A stretch of DNA of 64,000 bases from Daedaleopsis sinensis. Taxonomy: Eukaryota; Basidiomycota; Agaricomycetes; Polyporales; Polyporaceae. This document shows positions 54,835 through 64,000 of this stretch, one piece after another; the first letter of the stretch is position 1; each line of letters starts with the position of its first letter. The notes under the pieces were generated by a model. It was not told the DNA's origin. It did not search any database and was given only the letters and a program-made list of their open reading frames with translations. The position numbers were made by a program, and so were the translations under genes. The stretch spans positions 3,286,001-3,350,000 of the forward strand of contig CM066304.1 in NCBI GenBank assembly GCA_033807695.1. Direction: 5' to 3'.

Positions 54835-55388
54835 TTATTTGTGGTGCGAGAACTGGACCCTGAAATGCTTCCAGTCCTTCAACTCCGGGTCGTCTGGAGG
54901 CGTGCCCGGGTATGCAACATTGCAAGTCTGGGGAAAGATCTGCCCGCCGACGAGGTTGCCGCTCTTGCAGCCATTGAGGAGATTGGTCAAGTACTGCTTG
55001 CACGACGTCTTGGACGTATCCGCTACCCTCGAGTTGTACACGCCACAAACATCGATCTTGCACTTGCCCGATCTCTTTATGGTCTTGCAGTGGGAGCCGG
55101 CGGAGTTTTCTTGGAAGCATTGCTCGTTGTCATCGAGCTGCCTGATGGCAACTTCACAGTCCGAGGCGAGTGGGCTCCCGCCGCTTGTCTCGCATTTCAG
55201 CTGGCCGTGATCGTTGCTCGGGCAGTTCGCTAAGAGATGAAAGGAGGTGTCAGTGTGATGCGCGCGGAGCGGAAGACGGTTTAGTATGGGAGGAGGGCGA
55301 ACTGACTCCTCTCGAAGAGCGACGCGCCTTGGACGGCGACGGTGCAGGCAACTGTGATAGTGCCGATGGCGGCCCAGAGCTTGACCAT
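54835..55388 (-). CDS. Small secreted ten-cysteine protein, copy 2 (158 aa)
   Basis: Intact relative of the 33044-33557 gene. Exons 55388-55307 and 55229-54835. The intron falls at the same place as in copy 1 (82 coding nt before it in both). Signal peptide MVKLWAAIGTITVACTVAVQ, then GASLFER and a mature part with ten cysteines: NCPSND, CETSGGSPLASDC, SGKCKIDVCG, LLNGCKSGNLVGG, and an end (HFRVQFSHHK) very like copy 1. Cysteine spacing is conserved between copies while surface residues differ. A TATAAATA box lies about 130 bp upstream. The gene, its promoter and its upstream spacer are repeated next door as a decayed copy. Function unknown. Confidence 0.8.
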
Positions 55389-55938
55389 GATGATGGGTGC
55401 TATATCGACAGTCAGTACATTGTCCAGCGGAGAACAGGCGGTTCGAAGGCTCACTTGGGACAAGGGTGGAGGCGACTAAGTTGTGTCTGCAGCACATCGC
55501 GAGTCACCCCAAGAGTATTTATACGATTCGGTGACCACTGTGATCATGCTCCTGGATCCATTCCCTCTAAAGCGGGAAGCCTTGACGTGTCATTCCCGTT
55601 CACCGTTGTCGGGATTGCAGCAGACAAGGGGCCACTGGTCGGGCACTGCACCGTTTGGATGGCGTGCAGGCGCCGGAATGCGGTTCCACCATGGCACTGG
55701 CTACTGAAACATAGTAGCTACTGTACCTATCAAATACTGTTATTGGCGACCCATAAGATGCCTTCGCCACTTGCTCTGACTACCAGGGTGTGCGACGAAC
55801 GCCAGACACCCAGTGGAACCGCGCAAACGCACCAGCTCTTTGAGTATACAAGCAGTGCGGAAATCGAGAATATTTCAGTATGAAACGACGAAGTGGAGAT
55901 TGTTGTTGAGTCTTGTGATAAACGATCAGAGAACTGAC
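55389..55938. other. Upstream spacer of copy 2, part of the duplicated unit
   Basis: Contains the copy 2 promoter. The stretches near 55585-55690 and 55745-55970 reappear, diverged, near 56760-56860 and 56905-57180, showing the whole unit was duplicated. Confidence 0.55.
55516..55523 (-). promoter_or_regulatory. TATA box of secreted-protein copy 2
   Basis: TATAAATA on the minus strand, about 128-135 bp upstream of ATG 55388. The aligned position in the decayed copy (near 56665-56675) reads GATGAATC, so the box is lost there. Confidence 0.6.
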
Positions 55939-56514
55939 CTACTTATCCGATGGTCCCGGCGAAAAGACCTGCCCGCCGACGCGGTTGCCGCTCTTGCAGC
56001 CGGCGAGAAGATTCTTCAAGTACCGGTTGCATTTCGTGGTGAACGTGGGTGCTACCCTCGCGAGTCGCGATGCCCTCAAGTGCCCACACCACAAATGTCG
56101 ACCTTTCACGTGCCCGAGGTGATCATGCTATAGCAGTACGAGCCGGCGTGATTCAAATTGGGTTGAAAGCAGCCAATGTCATCAGAGACCTGGTTGGTTT
56201 GGTCTTGTACTCAGACAGACTCAGATGTGTAGTATCTCGCACCCCACCACCGCAGGTAACCAGGTTGATGGCAGCTTGGCAGTCCGAGACGAGCGGGCTC
56301 CCGCCGCTTGTCTCGCATAGCCTATTTCAGCCGGCCCTGGTCACTGCTCGGGCAGCTCGCTACGGAATGAGAAGAGGTGTCAGTGTGATGCGCGAGGAGC
56401 GGATGACGGATATGGGAGGAGAGCGAACCGACCTCTCTTGATGAGCGACGCGCCTTGGACAGCGACGGTGCAGGCAACTGTGATATACCTGGTGGCGGCC
56501 CAGAGCTTGACCAC
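55939..56514 (-). pseudogene. Decayed third copy of the ten-cysteine secreted protein
   Basis: Matches copy 2 in order but is broken. The start codon position reads GTG instead of ATG (56514-56512). The signal-peptide region is still readable (ITVACTVAVQGASL). The intron survives with a similar sequence. Downstream the frame is interrupted by several stops and shifts, and most of the cysteine framework is lost. Near the 3' end a recognisable segment remains (LLAGCKSGNRVGGQVF). It probably makes no functional product. It is adjacent to copy 2, same orientation, about 1.13 kb away start to start, so it arose by tandem duplication and then decayed. Confidence 0.8.
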
Positions 56515-57294
56515 AGTGAGTGCGGGCTGGTGATGAAAAACTAGCCATGTCGACAGTCAATACATTGTCCGGCAGAGAACTGGCGGTTGAAAGGCTCACC
56601 TGGACGAATTCGGGTGGAGGCGACTCTGTGTAGTATGCAGCACATCACGAGTGCCCTAAGGAGGATTCATCCGATTCGGATACCCTCGTTATCGTACGTG
56701 TTCCCGGCTCCGAGTCTACTCCCTGAGTCTCTAACAGGAGTTCTCAATCGTGGACGGGTCATTTCCGTTGACCGTGGCCGGGATTGCAGCGCCAGCAGCC
56801 AAGGGACCACTGCAGGTACCGTTTGCATGGCGTGCACCGAGCGCCGGAATGCGGATCCCCCACTTGCTACCTATGATATATATGATCATTAGTACATGTC
56901 ACAAGCGACCCATGAGATATCTTCGCTATTGCTTGTGCGGACGAACGCAAGACTCATACGGACACCGTATCAGCTCTTATTTCTAGACGCCTAAAACTGC
57001 GCACACCCACCAGCTGTCTGAGATCCCCGTGCTTAGTTGCACGAACCGCGGAGATCGGAGGAGCTTTTATGAAACGAAGAAGTGGAGTGGAACTTCCTCC
57101 CCGTTTGACTGTTGTTGTCGGTCCTACTCATATAGGATCAGAAAACTGACCTAGTTGATGCATTGATGATCCCGGCGAAGCTATCAACGTTTCCACGTCT
57201 CAGCAAGGTGTCACTTGTCGGAGGGGCAGGGTCATAGTACGCTCTCGAAGATCAGATACACTAGCAGTACACCGTCATGCATACTTATGTTCAA
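56515..57294. other. Upstream spacer of the decayed copy and relic of a further repeat unit
   Basis: 56630-56860 is a diverged copy of the copy 2 promoter and spacer. 57060-57180 resembles 55878-55970, the 3' end of the decayed copy, so a third unit began here. No intact coding sequence. Confidence 0.55.
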
Positions 57295-58797
57295 TCATGC
57301 TTTAGAGAGACGATGCCGTGGGACTTGGAAGACGGCTGCGTGTGCTGAACTGTAGGCGCTCTTGCCATGCGTACGCACACGCTTCTCACCAAGCTTGCCC
57401 CACCACTCCGTCTGGCGCGGGTACCTCGCGACCGCCGCCCACCCACCATCCGTGCCCTCGTCGACCTTATTGCGAATCGCGGCGGCGAGCGCGTAGTGCC
57501 GCACGGCCTCTTCGTCCTCGAGCACCGAGAATCCCTGCACGAGCCGCTCGATGACGGACTCCCACAGCCGGTAAAAAGACCACCCCTCCTCCTCCATGAT
57601 CTGGTACGTCACCAGCGCGCGCTGGAAGCCGTCGAGCTTCCCCGAGTCAAAGAGGTCGAGCAGCTCCGCCGGATTGGACATGACCAAGAGGAGAGTATTG
57701 TCCGGCGCGCCGTCCGCGAGCCACTTGTCGAAGGCCGCGATGTCGAGCTCGGTATCCATCCGCCGGAGGGTCATGAAGGCGCGCCGGAAGTCGCTGAAAG
57801 CGCGCTCGCCAGGGTCGCGCGCGCAGACTGTGCACGTGCACTGGAACTTGTATCGTCGGAGGAGCTCCTCCTGCCGCTCGGCGTGTCCGGGGTGAAGGTC
57901 GACGTATGTGATGGTGATTTGCTCTCCGGCGCGGATGGGGCGTGCAGCACGTAGCGAGTAAGTGAACGTCTCGAGGTCGAAATGGGATACTGCGTTAGGG
58001 AGGCAGCTGTCGATGGAAGACGTGTCAGCCGGTACAGATTCACCCTTGAATCCACAATTAAGAACGGCGAGGGCTCACCTGTGGTTGACGCGAGAGATGT
58101 CTCTTGCCAGTCCGGCATATTGTGCGCGGTGGCCGGGCATCCCGCCTGAAGTCCCGAGGCTGTTGGTGTCCATGATGCCCTTGAGGTGTGACAGCCAATC
58201 GGGGCCTTTGACATTCCTGAGCGCGTAGACAGCTTTCCGATTCTCCTCCCGCAGACTCGAGACCGCAAACTCGAGATAGGCGAGGCTCTCCTTCACGGGA
58301 AGGGGCATCGAGGCCGGATACATGAGGAGCGGCCGCTCCGTGACGATAACTTGACCACGTCCGATGTTTGCCGTTGCGACCATGCTGAGCCCGAAACCGT
58401 TCACTTGCACGATCTTGTGGAGGGGAGGCGACGCGGTGGAGAAGGGGCGCGGCCAGTCGGGCCATTTGCAGTAGAGCTCATCCAGGAGGCAGTCGGGATG
58501 GACAAAACCAGTCACGAGATGGTCAGGGACATCGGCATGACCAAGAACATTTTTGAAGCACACAGCGCGATCCCCGATGTCACAAGCCATGGGAGTTGCA
58601 GGAGGCGGGGGGAATGGCGCCGTTGGAATCTGAACTCGAAGAAGGGTCTTCGATGTCGACGTTGTCGCAGCTGGTCCATTTGGATGGACGGAGATGTGGG
58701 AGTTGTCTGATGAGTTGGGCGGAAAGCACGAAACCACCGCCGATTCGCTGCTAGGATTGCGGGGAGAGAGAATGAAACTTCGCCCCGTGGTTGTCAT
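57295..58797 (-). CDS. SET-domain protein, probable lysine methyltransferase (476 aa)
   Basis: Exons 58797-58079 and 58006-57295. The start MTTTGRSFILSPRNP leads through a Pro-rich part to VQVNGFGLSMVATANIGRGQ and VIVTERPLLMYP, the opening of a SET domain with its GxG. After an insert, DISRVNH is spliced to SCLPNAVSHFD, giving the NHSC cofactor-binding motif. ARPIRAGEQITITYVD supplies the GExxxxxY closure, and FQCTCTVCARD is the post-SET zinc-type CxCxxC. A long helical C-terminus follows (LDGFQRALVTYQIMEEEGWS). No MYND finger was seen. Such stand-alone fungal SET proteins methylate histones or other proteins; the substrate cannot be told. Confidence 0.88.
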
Positions 58798-59367
58798 GGT
58801 CGAGAGAGGGGGCGGACGACAGATCTAGCTCATTCCTCCACGGTTATATACCAAGCAGGACAATGACAAGTTGGCTCGCACAATGGAAGAAGGGCGATGT
58901 TCATTGGCGCAAAGCCACATATGGATTTGACGCGTCAGCAATGAGGGGACGAATCCCGACGGGAGCCGAGCTTTTGTCGATGTTAAGCTATAATGATCGC
59001 ATTCAGCTGACAAAAGGAAAGGGCCGCGAGCAAGTATACATACCCTTGCAACAACCTCATTTGCCTGCTTAGCCCGCCCATTGATGGTGAGTGCCGGGTG
59101 GGGTTTCTCTGAGCTACCCTTGTCCATGAGTTGGCTGTGTGTGCGCGTGTCCTGTCCTAGCGTAAAGAGTGGGCATCCGGAGTTGCATGAGAACCGGGAA
59201 CGACTGGGGTACGTCGAGAACAAGAGAGCAGAGTCAGAGTAATAAAGCACTCATTAAAGCACGCAGGCCTCGGGCGCCTCTATTTCCCAATTTGTCTGTG
59301 GACGTCATGGGCGAGCCTCGAGGCGAGCAGCCGCGAGCTTTGTCCTGACCACGTCGCACCCCTCATC
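58798..59367. promoter_or_regulatory. Divergent intergenic region, SET gene / DUF202 gene
   Basis: 570 bp between opposite starts. CCGTGGAGGAATGAG and a TTATATAC element near 58840-58850, about 45 bp before the SET start, could be its TATA box. No gene recognised. Confidence 0.4.
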
Positions 59368-59821
59368 ATGCCCGTCGAGCATGAATTGGTTTCCAGCGAG
59401 GGACGAGACTATGCGATGCTTGAGCGCAACCTGCTCTCCCACCTCCGCCTCGCCGTTCTCTTGTGCCTCTTGTCCGCCTCTCTGATCCTGAATGCTCGTC
59501 TCCCAACTCCTGCTGACCCTGGCTCTGAACATACTCCGCACACGCAGACCGGTCTGGCCATCGCAATCATACAGGTCATAGCTGCCGTTGCTGCTATAGG
59601 CGCAGGGGTGTGGGAGTACTGGCAGGGCTACGCCGATATCAAGAGCCAGCGAGGATTCCTCAGGGCAAGCAAGTGAGTCTTCTGGCCGATCCGTCCGCGA
59701 CCTCCCCATCTCATCGTGTCTCCTCCTCCATATATGCAGAACACATCTTGCTATTCTCAGCGGACTCGGCGTCGTCGTGTTCGCCACATGCCTGATGCTC
59801 ATCTCCAACGAAAACGTCTGA
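59368..59821 (+). CDS. DUF202 small membrane protein (128 aa)
   Basis: Exons 59368-59672 and 59740-59821. Starts MPVEHELVSSEGRDYAMLER. The segment RDYAMLERNLLSHLRLAVLL (the DUF202 R-x-x-x-A-x-E-R-x-x-L-x-x-x-R motif) runs into the first helix. The second is GLAIAIIQVIAAVAAIGAGV and the third, in exon 2, is ILSGLGVVVFATCLMLIS. Three membrane segments and this size match the family, which includes the membrane part of yeast vacuolar transporter chaperones as a distant relative. Function of stand-alone fungal members is unknown. Confidence 0.85.
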
Positions 59822-60312
59822 CCGTCTCATCCCGACAGACGGCGTTGCCACAAAGCCATTGCCCCCGCCAGGTCCATCCACGCTCTGGCACAAGGCGGTG
59901 ACAAACATCCTGCCCCAAGACTAGACGGCACCCTTCCTCTGTATCACGGCTCGACGTGTCCTATCTATCTTCCCTGTCGTCTGTCGCTTCTATGATGAAG
60001 ATTGCCTCCGGCGCCCTGATAGTTCCCATCCCACACCGTCTCCCCTCCCTGCAAATCCGGCCATTCACTGCCATATTTTTGCATGCACTGCCCACATTGG
60101 CACCGCTACCTCAGTCGCCATAGACTACCTGAGAGCCAAGGCCTACACATATGTACCCCTTTGCCGACGCACTTTCGTCTCCGGTACAGGCACATTCTAT
60201 TCGTGCCCGAGCATGCCAGCTCCGAAAGCGCAACCGAACGGGTACCAAGCCAGGTCCTCCGGCCTCCGACAACCGCGCCGCCGGCGTGATCTTTGTGATA
60301 CACGTCCGTGCT
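59822..60312. other. Spacer between DUF202 gene and the Pro-rich gene
   Basis: 3' UTR of the DUF202 gene and leader of the next. An in-frame ATG at 60151 would extend the next protein by 54 residues of poor composition, so I prefer 60313. Confidence 0.4.
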
Positions 60313-62494
60313 ATGTCAAATGCTCCTGTCCGTCGGGCTTCTCAGCACATCCTCCATAGACAGGCACCCCATCCAGGACTGGGCCTGCACCGCTCTAGTT
60401 CCATTCTCTCAGACGGTTATACTTCAGAGGCACCCCCTCCTTTCGCTATTCCCGTCAGCGCCCCTCCTTCCCTCGTCATGACCACCACCACCATGATGTA
60501 CTCACCGCCCCCTCTTGTGAGCGTCCCAGAGACAGCGACGACATCTCCCATCCTCCTCCGTCGAGGTCATACTGCGACACCCTACTTTATCCACCGCACG
60601 CCCGTCTTTCAAGTTCGCAGCACAGCATCAATGTCCAATATCACGCAGACCGAGCTACCTACTACTCCAACAAGGGCGTCTGCCCCAGTCGCAGCACCTA
60701 CTAACGACCAGGTGTACAAGAGAGCTCACGTCTCAACTTACTATCAACCACCATCTACTTGCTCTAGCCTCGAACATCCACCAATCACCAACACATCGCC
60801 GCCCAAGCATGGCATGATCACTCGCACAACAAGGTTCTCACGTTCGCGGACGTCTACACCTCGGGTAGTATACATCCCCTCACCTCCACCACCACCGCGG
60901 AAGGCACTCCCCCCTATCCCTTTCCCTGCTGGCCCGCCTACCCCGCCAGACGTTGACAGTCCGTTAGAGTACTTTCCTGCGTCATTTGCCCGGTCCTCTC
61001 CGCCTACCACAGAGCCCTCCTCACCGCCTACCACAGAGCCCTCCTCACCGCCTACCACAGAGCCCTCCCCACCACCTACCCCGAGACCCGTCTCACAAGA
61101 CACCGAGGACACTCTTCGGCAGCTGGAACAGCTCGCGGCTTCACTGAAGCACATGGGTACGTCAGCGGTGAGCGCGTCGAGCACCATTCATCGCACCGAG
61201 CGCATCGGCGGCTATCGTGGTCTGTCAATGTCCACAGTCAAAATCGGCGTTATCACCTCCGGTACATCGACATTAACGCAGCGCATCGCGTCGTCTACGA
61301 GACCCTCAGACACTGCCCGCCTGTCTAGCCCGACCCTGGCTATGCCGCATATCATGGTTACCAACCCGTCTATTGAAGACCTCACGGAGCAAGTGTGGGC
61401 TTCCAGTGAGCTGCCTGTTGGTTCGAGTCCGGTTGGGAAGTTCCCCGTAGCCAGGAAGATGCTTGAGGACGACACGGAAGAGCTGACGTGGGTGGACCAG
61501 TACGGCGGCTGGGGTACTTCCGAGAAAGGGAAATGGAAGGCGTCCTGCGAGGACGAAGATGAAGATTTCTGCGAGCAAGTCAGTGTAAACCTTTCACCGG
61601 TGAAGGGTGTGTCTTGAATGCTAATGCTTTCTCTTTCAGATACAAGGCACCCCAAGCGAGGCAGTGGCCTCCTCACGCACCAGCACTGAGTCGGCGGAGA
61701 AGCCATACATCTACGAACGCGTTGTGAGTTTTTCTTCCCAGTATGTGCGCATATTCCATTCTGACGAATCACATTCGTGGTCGCTATCGGTGTCGCATCC
61801 ATCGCACGCACTGGTGTAGGGGGCACCCGACTTCCTCGTTGGTTCCTCAACCTCGCGCACCGCCCGCGCAGCCCAGGGCTATCGCAGCCACCCGCCAGTT
61901 CGCACCACGCCTTCCCGCCGCCGCCGCCGACCTACCCCGCTCGTGTTCGCAAGCCCCGCAGAAGCGCAAGTCGAACTGGACGTAGAGATGGCGCTCGCGA
62001 GCGCGTTGTTCTTCGGTGCGCCCCCAAAGCGGAGCAAGTCCACGCGGCGTCCGCAGACCGCTCCTCACACGACGTCTTCCCGCCCCGCACCCCACGCACA
62101 TCGCGCGCGGGAGCCCGCCATGCCCCCGTCGCGGCTCGGCAATCGTCCGCAGTCCCGCGAGGGTGTGAACGCGGACGCCCCGGCGACTCTGAACCCCCCC
62201 TCTGGAGCCCACGCCAGCTTGGAGCACAACCGGATTCCCGGGGAGGCCGACCGCCGCTCGGAGCCGCTCCCGGCGATGCCTCGCATGCCTATCCCGACGG
62301 TGGTGCACATCCTGCGTGGGGAGCAGACCCGCCACGCGCCGTCGGCGTCGTGGGGCCCCCCGTCCCCTTCCGCGCCGTCCGCGCCCACCTCGGCTTCGAC
62401 GGGCACCAGCTCGGAGCCCAACTCGCCGCGTCCCGGCCACGTCCGCCCCCGCCTGAAGAGCCTGAAGGGCCTGTTCAAGCATTGGTCGAAGTAA
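60313..62494 (+). CDS. Hypothetical Pro/Ser/Thr-rich protein (675 aa)
   Basis: Exons 60313-61578, 61640-61723 and 61820-62494, all phase 0. Starts MSNAPVRRASQHILHRQAPH. Disordered, with polyproline (PSPPPPPRKALPPIPFPAG) and a perfect-to-near-perfect octapeptide repeat (SSPPTTEP, three copies). A short helical stretch (DTLRQLEQLAASLKHMG) and an acidic patch (DDTEELTWVDQYGGWG) look conserved. Exon 3 continues with RRRRRPTPLVFASPAEAQVE, LDVEMALASALFFGAPPKRS, and ends PRLKSLKGLFKHWSK, a basic amphipathic tail. The third exon was chosen over an overlapping frame because only this one splices from TACGAACGCGTT in phase. Polyproline may bind SH3 or WW partners; no function is assigned. Confidence 0.72.
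60994..61065 (+). repeat. Coding 24-bp minisatellite, three copies
   Basis: Units at 60994-61017, 61018-61041 and 61042-61065. Units 2 and 3 are identical and unit 1 differs by one base. Each encodes SSPPTTEP, and a degenerate fourth unit follows. The number of copies may vary between strains. Confidence 0.9.
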
Positions 62495-63268
62495 AACCGA
62501 TCGTTAACGATCCCGCCTCTCGACTTCACCGTCTCTACTCGTGTCCACCCCTTCTATTCGCACGTCCGCTCCTTCACCCGTCCGTTCTTTGTGTCAGCCT
62601 ATTCGCGCGTCGCATCTAGATTACACTAATATTGTCCTGCGCGCCGTGCGTTCCCTGGCGGGTCTAGGGTCCGCATATCGCCATGCCATTAATCTCCTCT
62701 TGGATTTCCTGCTCCCAGGTCTACTACGAATTGTATCCGTATCTATGTGTAGCATCCGGTACCTCCCGCTTTGTATATCACCAAAATCACAACATCGTTC
62801 GCAAGATTCCTCATCTTCAATACTCAGTATTCATTTTATTACACGGCCAGGCGCATCTACCGCTGCCACGTTCAAGTGCTAATACTGAGCAAGCCCTACG
62901 ATATACGTGTATCGCGATCCATTAACCCGAGGCAAGAGTCTAAGTTAAATTTCGAGATACGAGATGAGAGAGTACAACACCGTACGGAGAGAGCGGAGAC
63001 AACGCACACAGCACGGGCAGCGGGCACGTATGTAGCGTATAACGTAGTAACAACGTAGCGCAACACACCACACACACGCTAGGCAGCCACCCCACAACGA
63101 CATACCACGACACAAATACATCTAACAGCGCACAGCCGATGGACACGAGAGCACCTCGACGAGAACATACATGGCAGGGACGACAACTCGGAGCGGTTCA
63201 ACGGAGGGGCTGGCAACACCTGCCGTGGCACCAGCACCCAGACCCAGACGGCGGAGAGCCGAACCGAG
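62495..63268. other. Convergent spacer before the right-edge gene
   Basis: AT-rich 3' flank of the Pro-rich gene. ACACAC/CACGAC-type simple sequence near 63000-63110. If the right-edge gene has a further 3' exon it would start near 63214, but I could not confirm it. Confidence 0.4.
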
Positions 63269-63973
63269 CTATGACGATACGGCGGCGGCGGAGTCGACGC
63301 ACACCGCCGGATCGCTGGTGTTGGAGCCAATGGCAGGCATCGCGACGAACAGGCCCTCGCCGACGCTGCCCAACGTGTCCGCGAGCGCCATCGCGCCCAT
63401 CTTGTCGGCTAGGTCGGACCCATTTGCGCCCGTGCTCGCCCGACTCCGTCCGTTCTCCTGCGCCTTGCCAGTGCCCGCCTTGGGGTTGAACAGCTCGGCG
63501 TTCTTCGGCGGCGGCCGTTCGAAGGTGGTGTCTTGTTCGTCTAACCGGCCGAGTGCGGCGGGCGCGGGCGCGGTCGGGACCTGCGGGCTCGACTGCTGGG
63601 AGTGGGGGTAGTGCACGAGCGCAGTGCCCTGTGCGTTCCCGGAGCGCGGTGGGCTAGCTACCATCACGCGCGAGCTGGAGGCGTTGGTCCAAGCCCCACC
63701 GACCACGGGCTGTCGGGTCTGTTGAGCTGCAGATAAAGGGGGGAAATCGTTCGACTGCAGGACGGGTTGCGATTGCGATTGTTGTGACAGATGCGGAGGT
63801 GCCATTCTTGCGGGAGACATGTTACGAGATGCGTTATTGTGATGGTCCAGATGCCGAGCATGCTGGGGCTTCAGTCCGACAGCCCAATCGGGGCGCGCGG
63901 GAAGAGGGTGCTTGGAAGTAGTGGAGGTAGACGTGAATGTACGCCGCGAAGACGAAGACGTCGTAGAAGATGA
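63269..63973 (-). CDS. Hypothetical disordered protein, 3' part only (5' end beyond the window)
   Basis: The exon begins after an acceptor (CATAG) at 63974-63976 and continues upstream past the right edge, so the N-terminus is missing. Readable sequence: a Ser/Thr-rich lead, KHPLPARPDWAVGLKPQHAR, VLQSNDFPPLSAAQQTR, PVVGGAWTNASSSRVMV, and FERPPPKNAELFNPKAGTGK. It ends at TAG 63269, or uses the GTATCG at that point as a donor for another exon. The NDFPPL motif resembles short segments in RNA-decay and translation regulators, and the LPxRPxWAVGLK stretch looks conserved in mushrooms, but I cannot name the family. Confidence 0.6.
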   Translation of the reverse strand, partial: SSSTTSSSSRRTFTSTSTTSKHPLPARPDWAVGLKPQHARHLDHHNNASRNMSPARMAPPHLSQQSQSQPVLQSNDFPPLSAAQQTRQPVVGGAWTNASSSRVMVASPPRSGNAQGTALVHYPHSQQSSPQVPTAPAPAALGRLDEQDTTFERPPPKNAELFNPKAGTGKAQENGRSRASTGANGSDLADKMGAMALADTLGSVGEGLFVAMPAIGSNTSDPAVCVDSAAAVSS

Positions 63974-64000
63974 CTATGTGGGGGAACGCCAAGACGCGCG

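Noticed and set aside
61777..62619. 280-codon plus-strand frame overlapping the Pro-rich gene's last exon
   Set aside because: Arg/Pro/Gly shadow composition. The other plus frame splices in phase from the previous exon and ends in a sensible basic tail.
1..64000. CRISPR arrays, prokaryotic operons, intact transposons or viral genes
   Set aside because: None seen. Repeats present are short tandem or inverted types, and all confident genes are spliced fungal nuclear genes.

Overview
This is a eukaryotic nuclear window from a filamentous basidiomycete, most likely an Agaricomycete (polypore or mushroom type). The evidence is the dense gene spacing, many 50-75 nt introns with GTRNGT donors and YAG acceptors, GC-rich coding exons in AT-richer spacers, Pro/Ser-rich fungal proteins, F-box genes and small cysteine-rich secreted proteins. 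I found no prokaryotic operons, CRISPR array or intact transposon. I could not place the species.

Layout. 0.3-10.7 kb: TFIIIC delta-like subunit (-), a small acidic protein (+), a 122-aa orphan (-), the exon-junction protein Y14 (+) and an HP1 chromodomain protein (+). 11.3-16.9 kb: a 903-aa membrane-anchored helical protein (-) divergent from a 630-aa basic nuclear-type protein (+). 17.3-21.7 kb: a Sir2 deacetylase (+) meeting a KAT14/CSRP2BP-type GNAT acetyltransferase (-) tail to tail. 22-32.4 kb: F-box protein (-), aldehyde dehydrogenase (+), PET117 (-) divergent from an SMR-domain protein (+), and a PQ-loop membrane protein (+). 33-38.1 kb: a ten-cysteine secreted protein (-), a second F-box protein (+) and a Sly41-like transporter (+). 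38.7-44.4 kb: two related nucleoside 2-deoxyribosyltransferase-like genes (-) on either side of about 4.5 kb without a recognisable gene. 44.7-54.1 kb: a hypothetical protein (-), a class II eIF4E (-) divergent from Kei1 (+), a 4'-phosphopantetheinyl transferase homologue with a degraded active site (+) and a Ser/Pro-rich protein (+). 54.8-57.2 kb: a tandem array of the ten-cysteine family with one intact gene, one pseudogene and a relic. 57.3-64 kb: SET-domain protein (-), DUF202 membrane protein (+), Pro-rich protein (+), and a gene running off the right edge (-).

Working together. Several genes act on chromatin and gene expression (TFIIIC, HP1, Sir2, GNAT, SET) or on mRNA fate (Y14, eIF4E2-like). 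They sit as ordinary housekeeping neighbours and I see no evidence of a dedicated cluster. Shared divergent promoters are plausible for TFIIIC/4230 gene, 11304/14901 genes, PET117/SMR, eIF4E/Kei1 and SET/DUF202.

Most notable: three microexons (7, 12 and 9 nt) in the Sir2 catalytic core; several GC-AG introns; a PPTase homologue lacking its metal ligands; a tandemly duplicated secreted-protein unit with a decaying copy; a possible poison intron in Y14; and a G-quadruplex motif upstream of the Sly41-like gene. Exon boundaries were read by eye from splice consensus and reading frame and have no transcript support.
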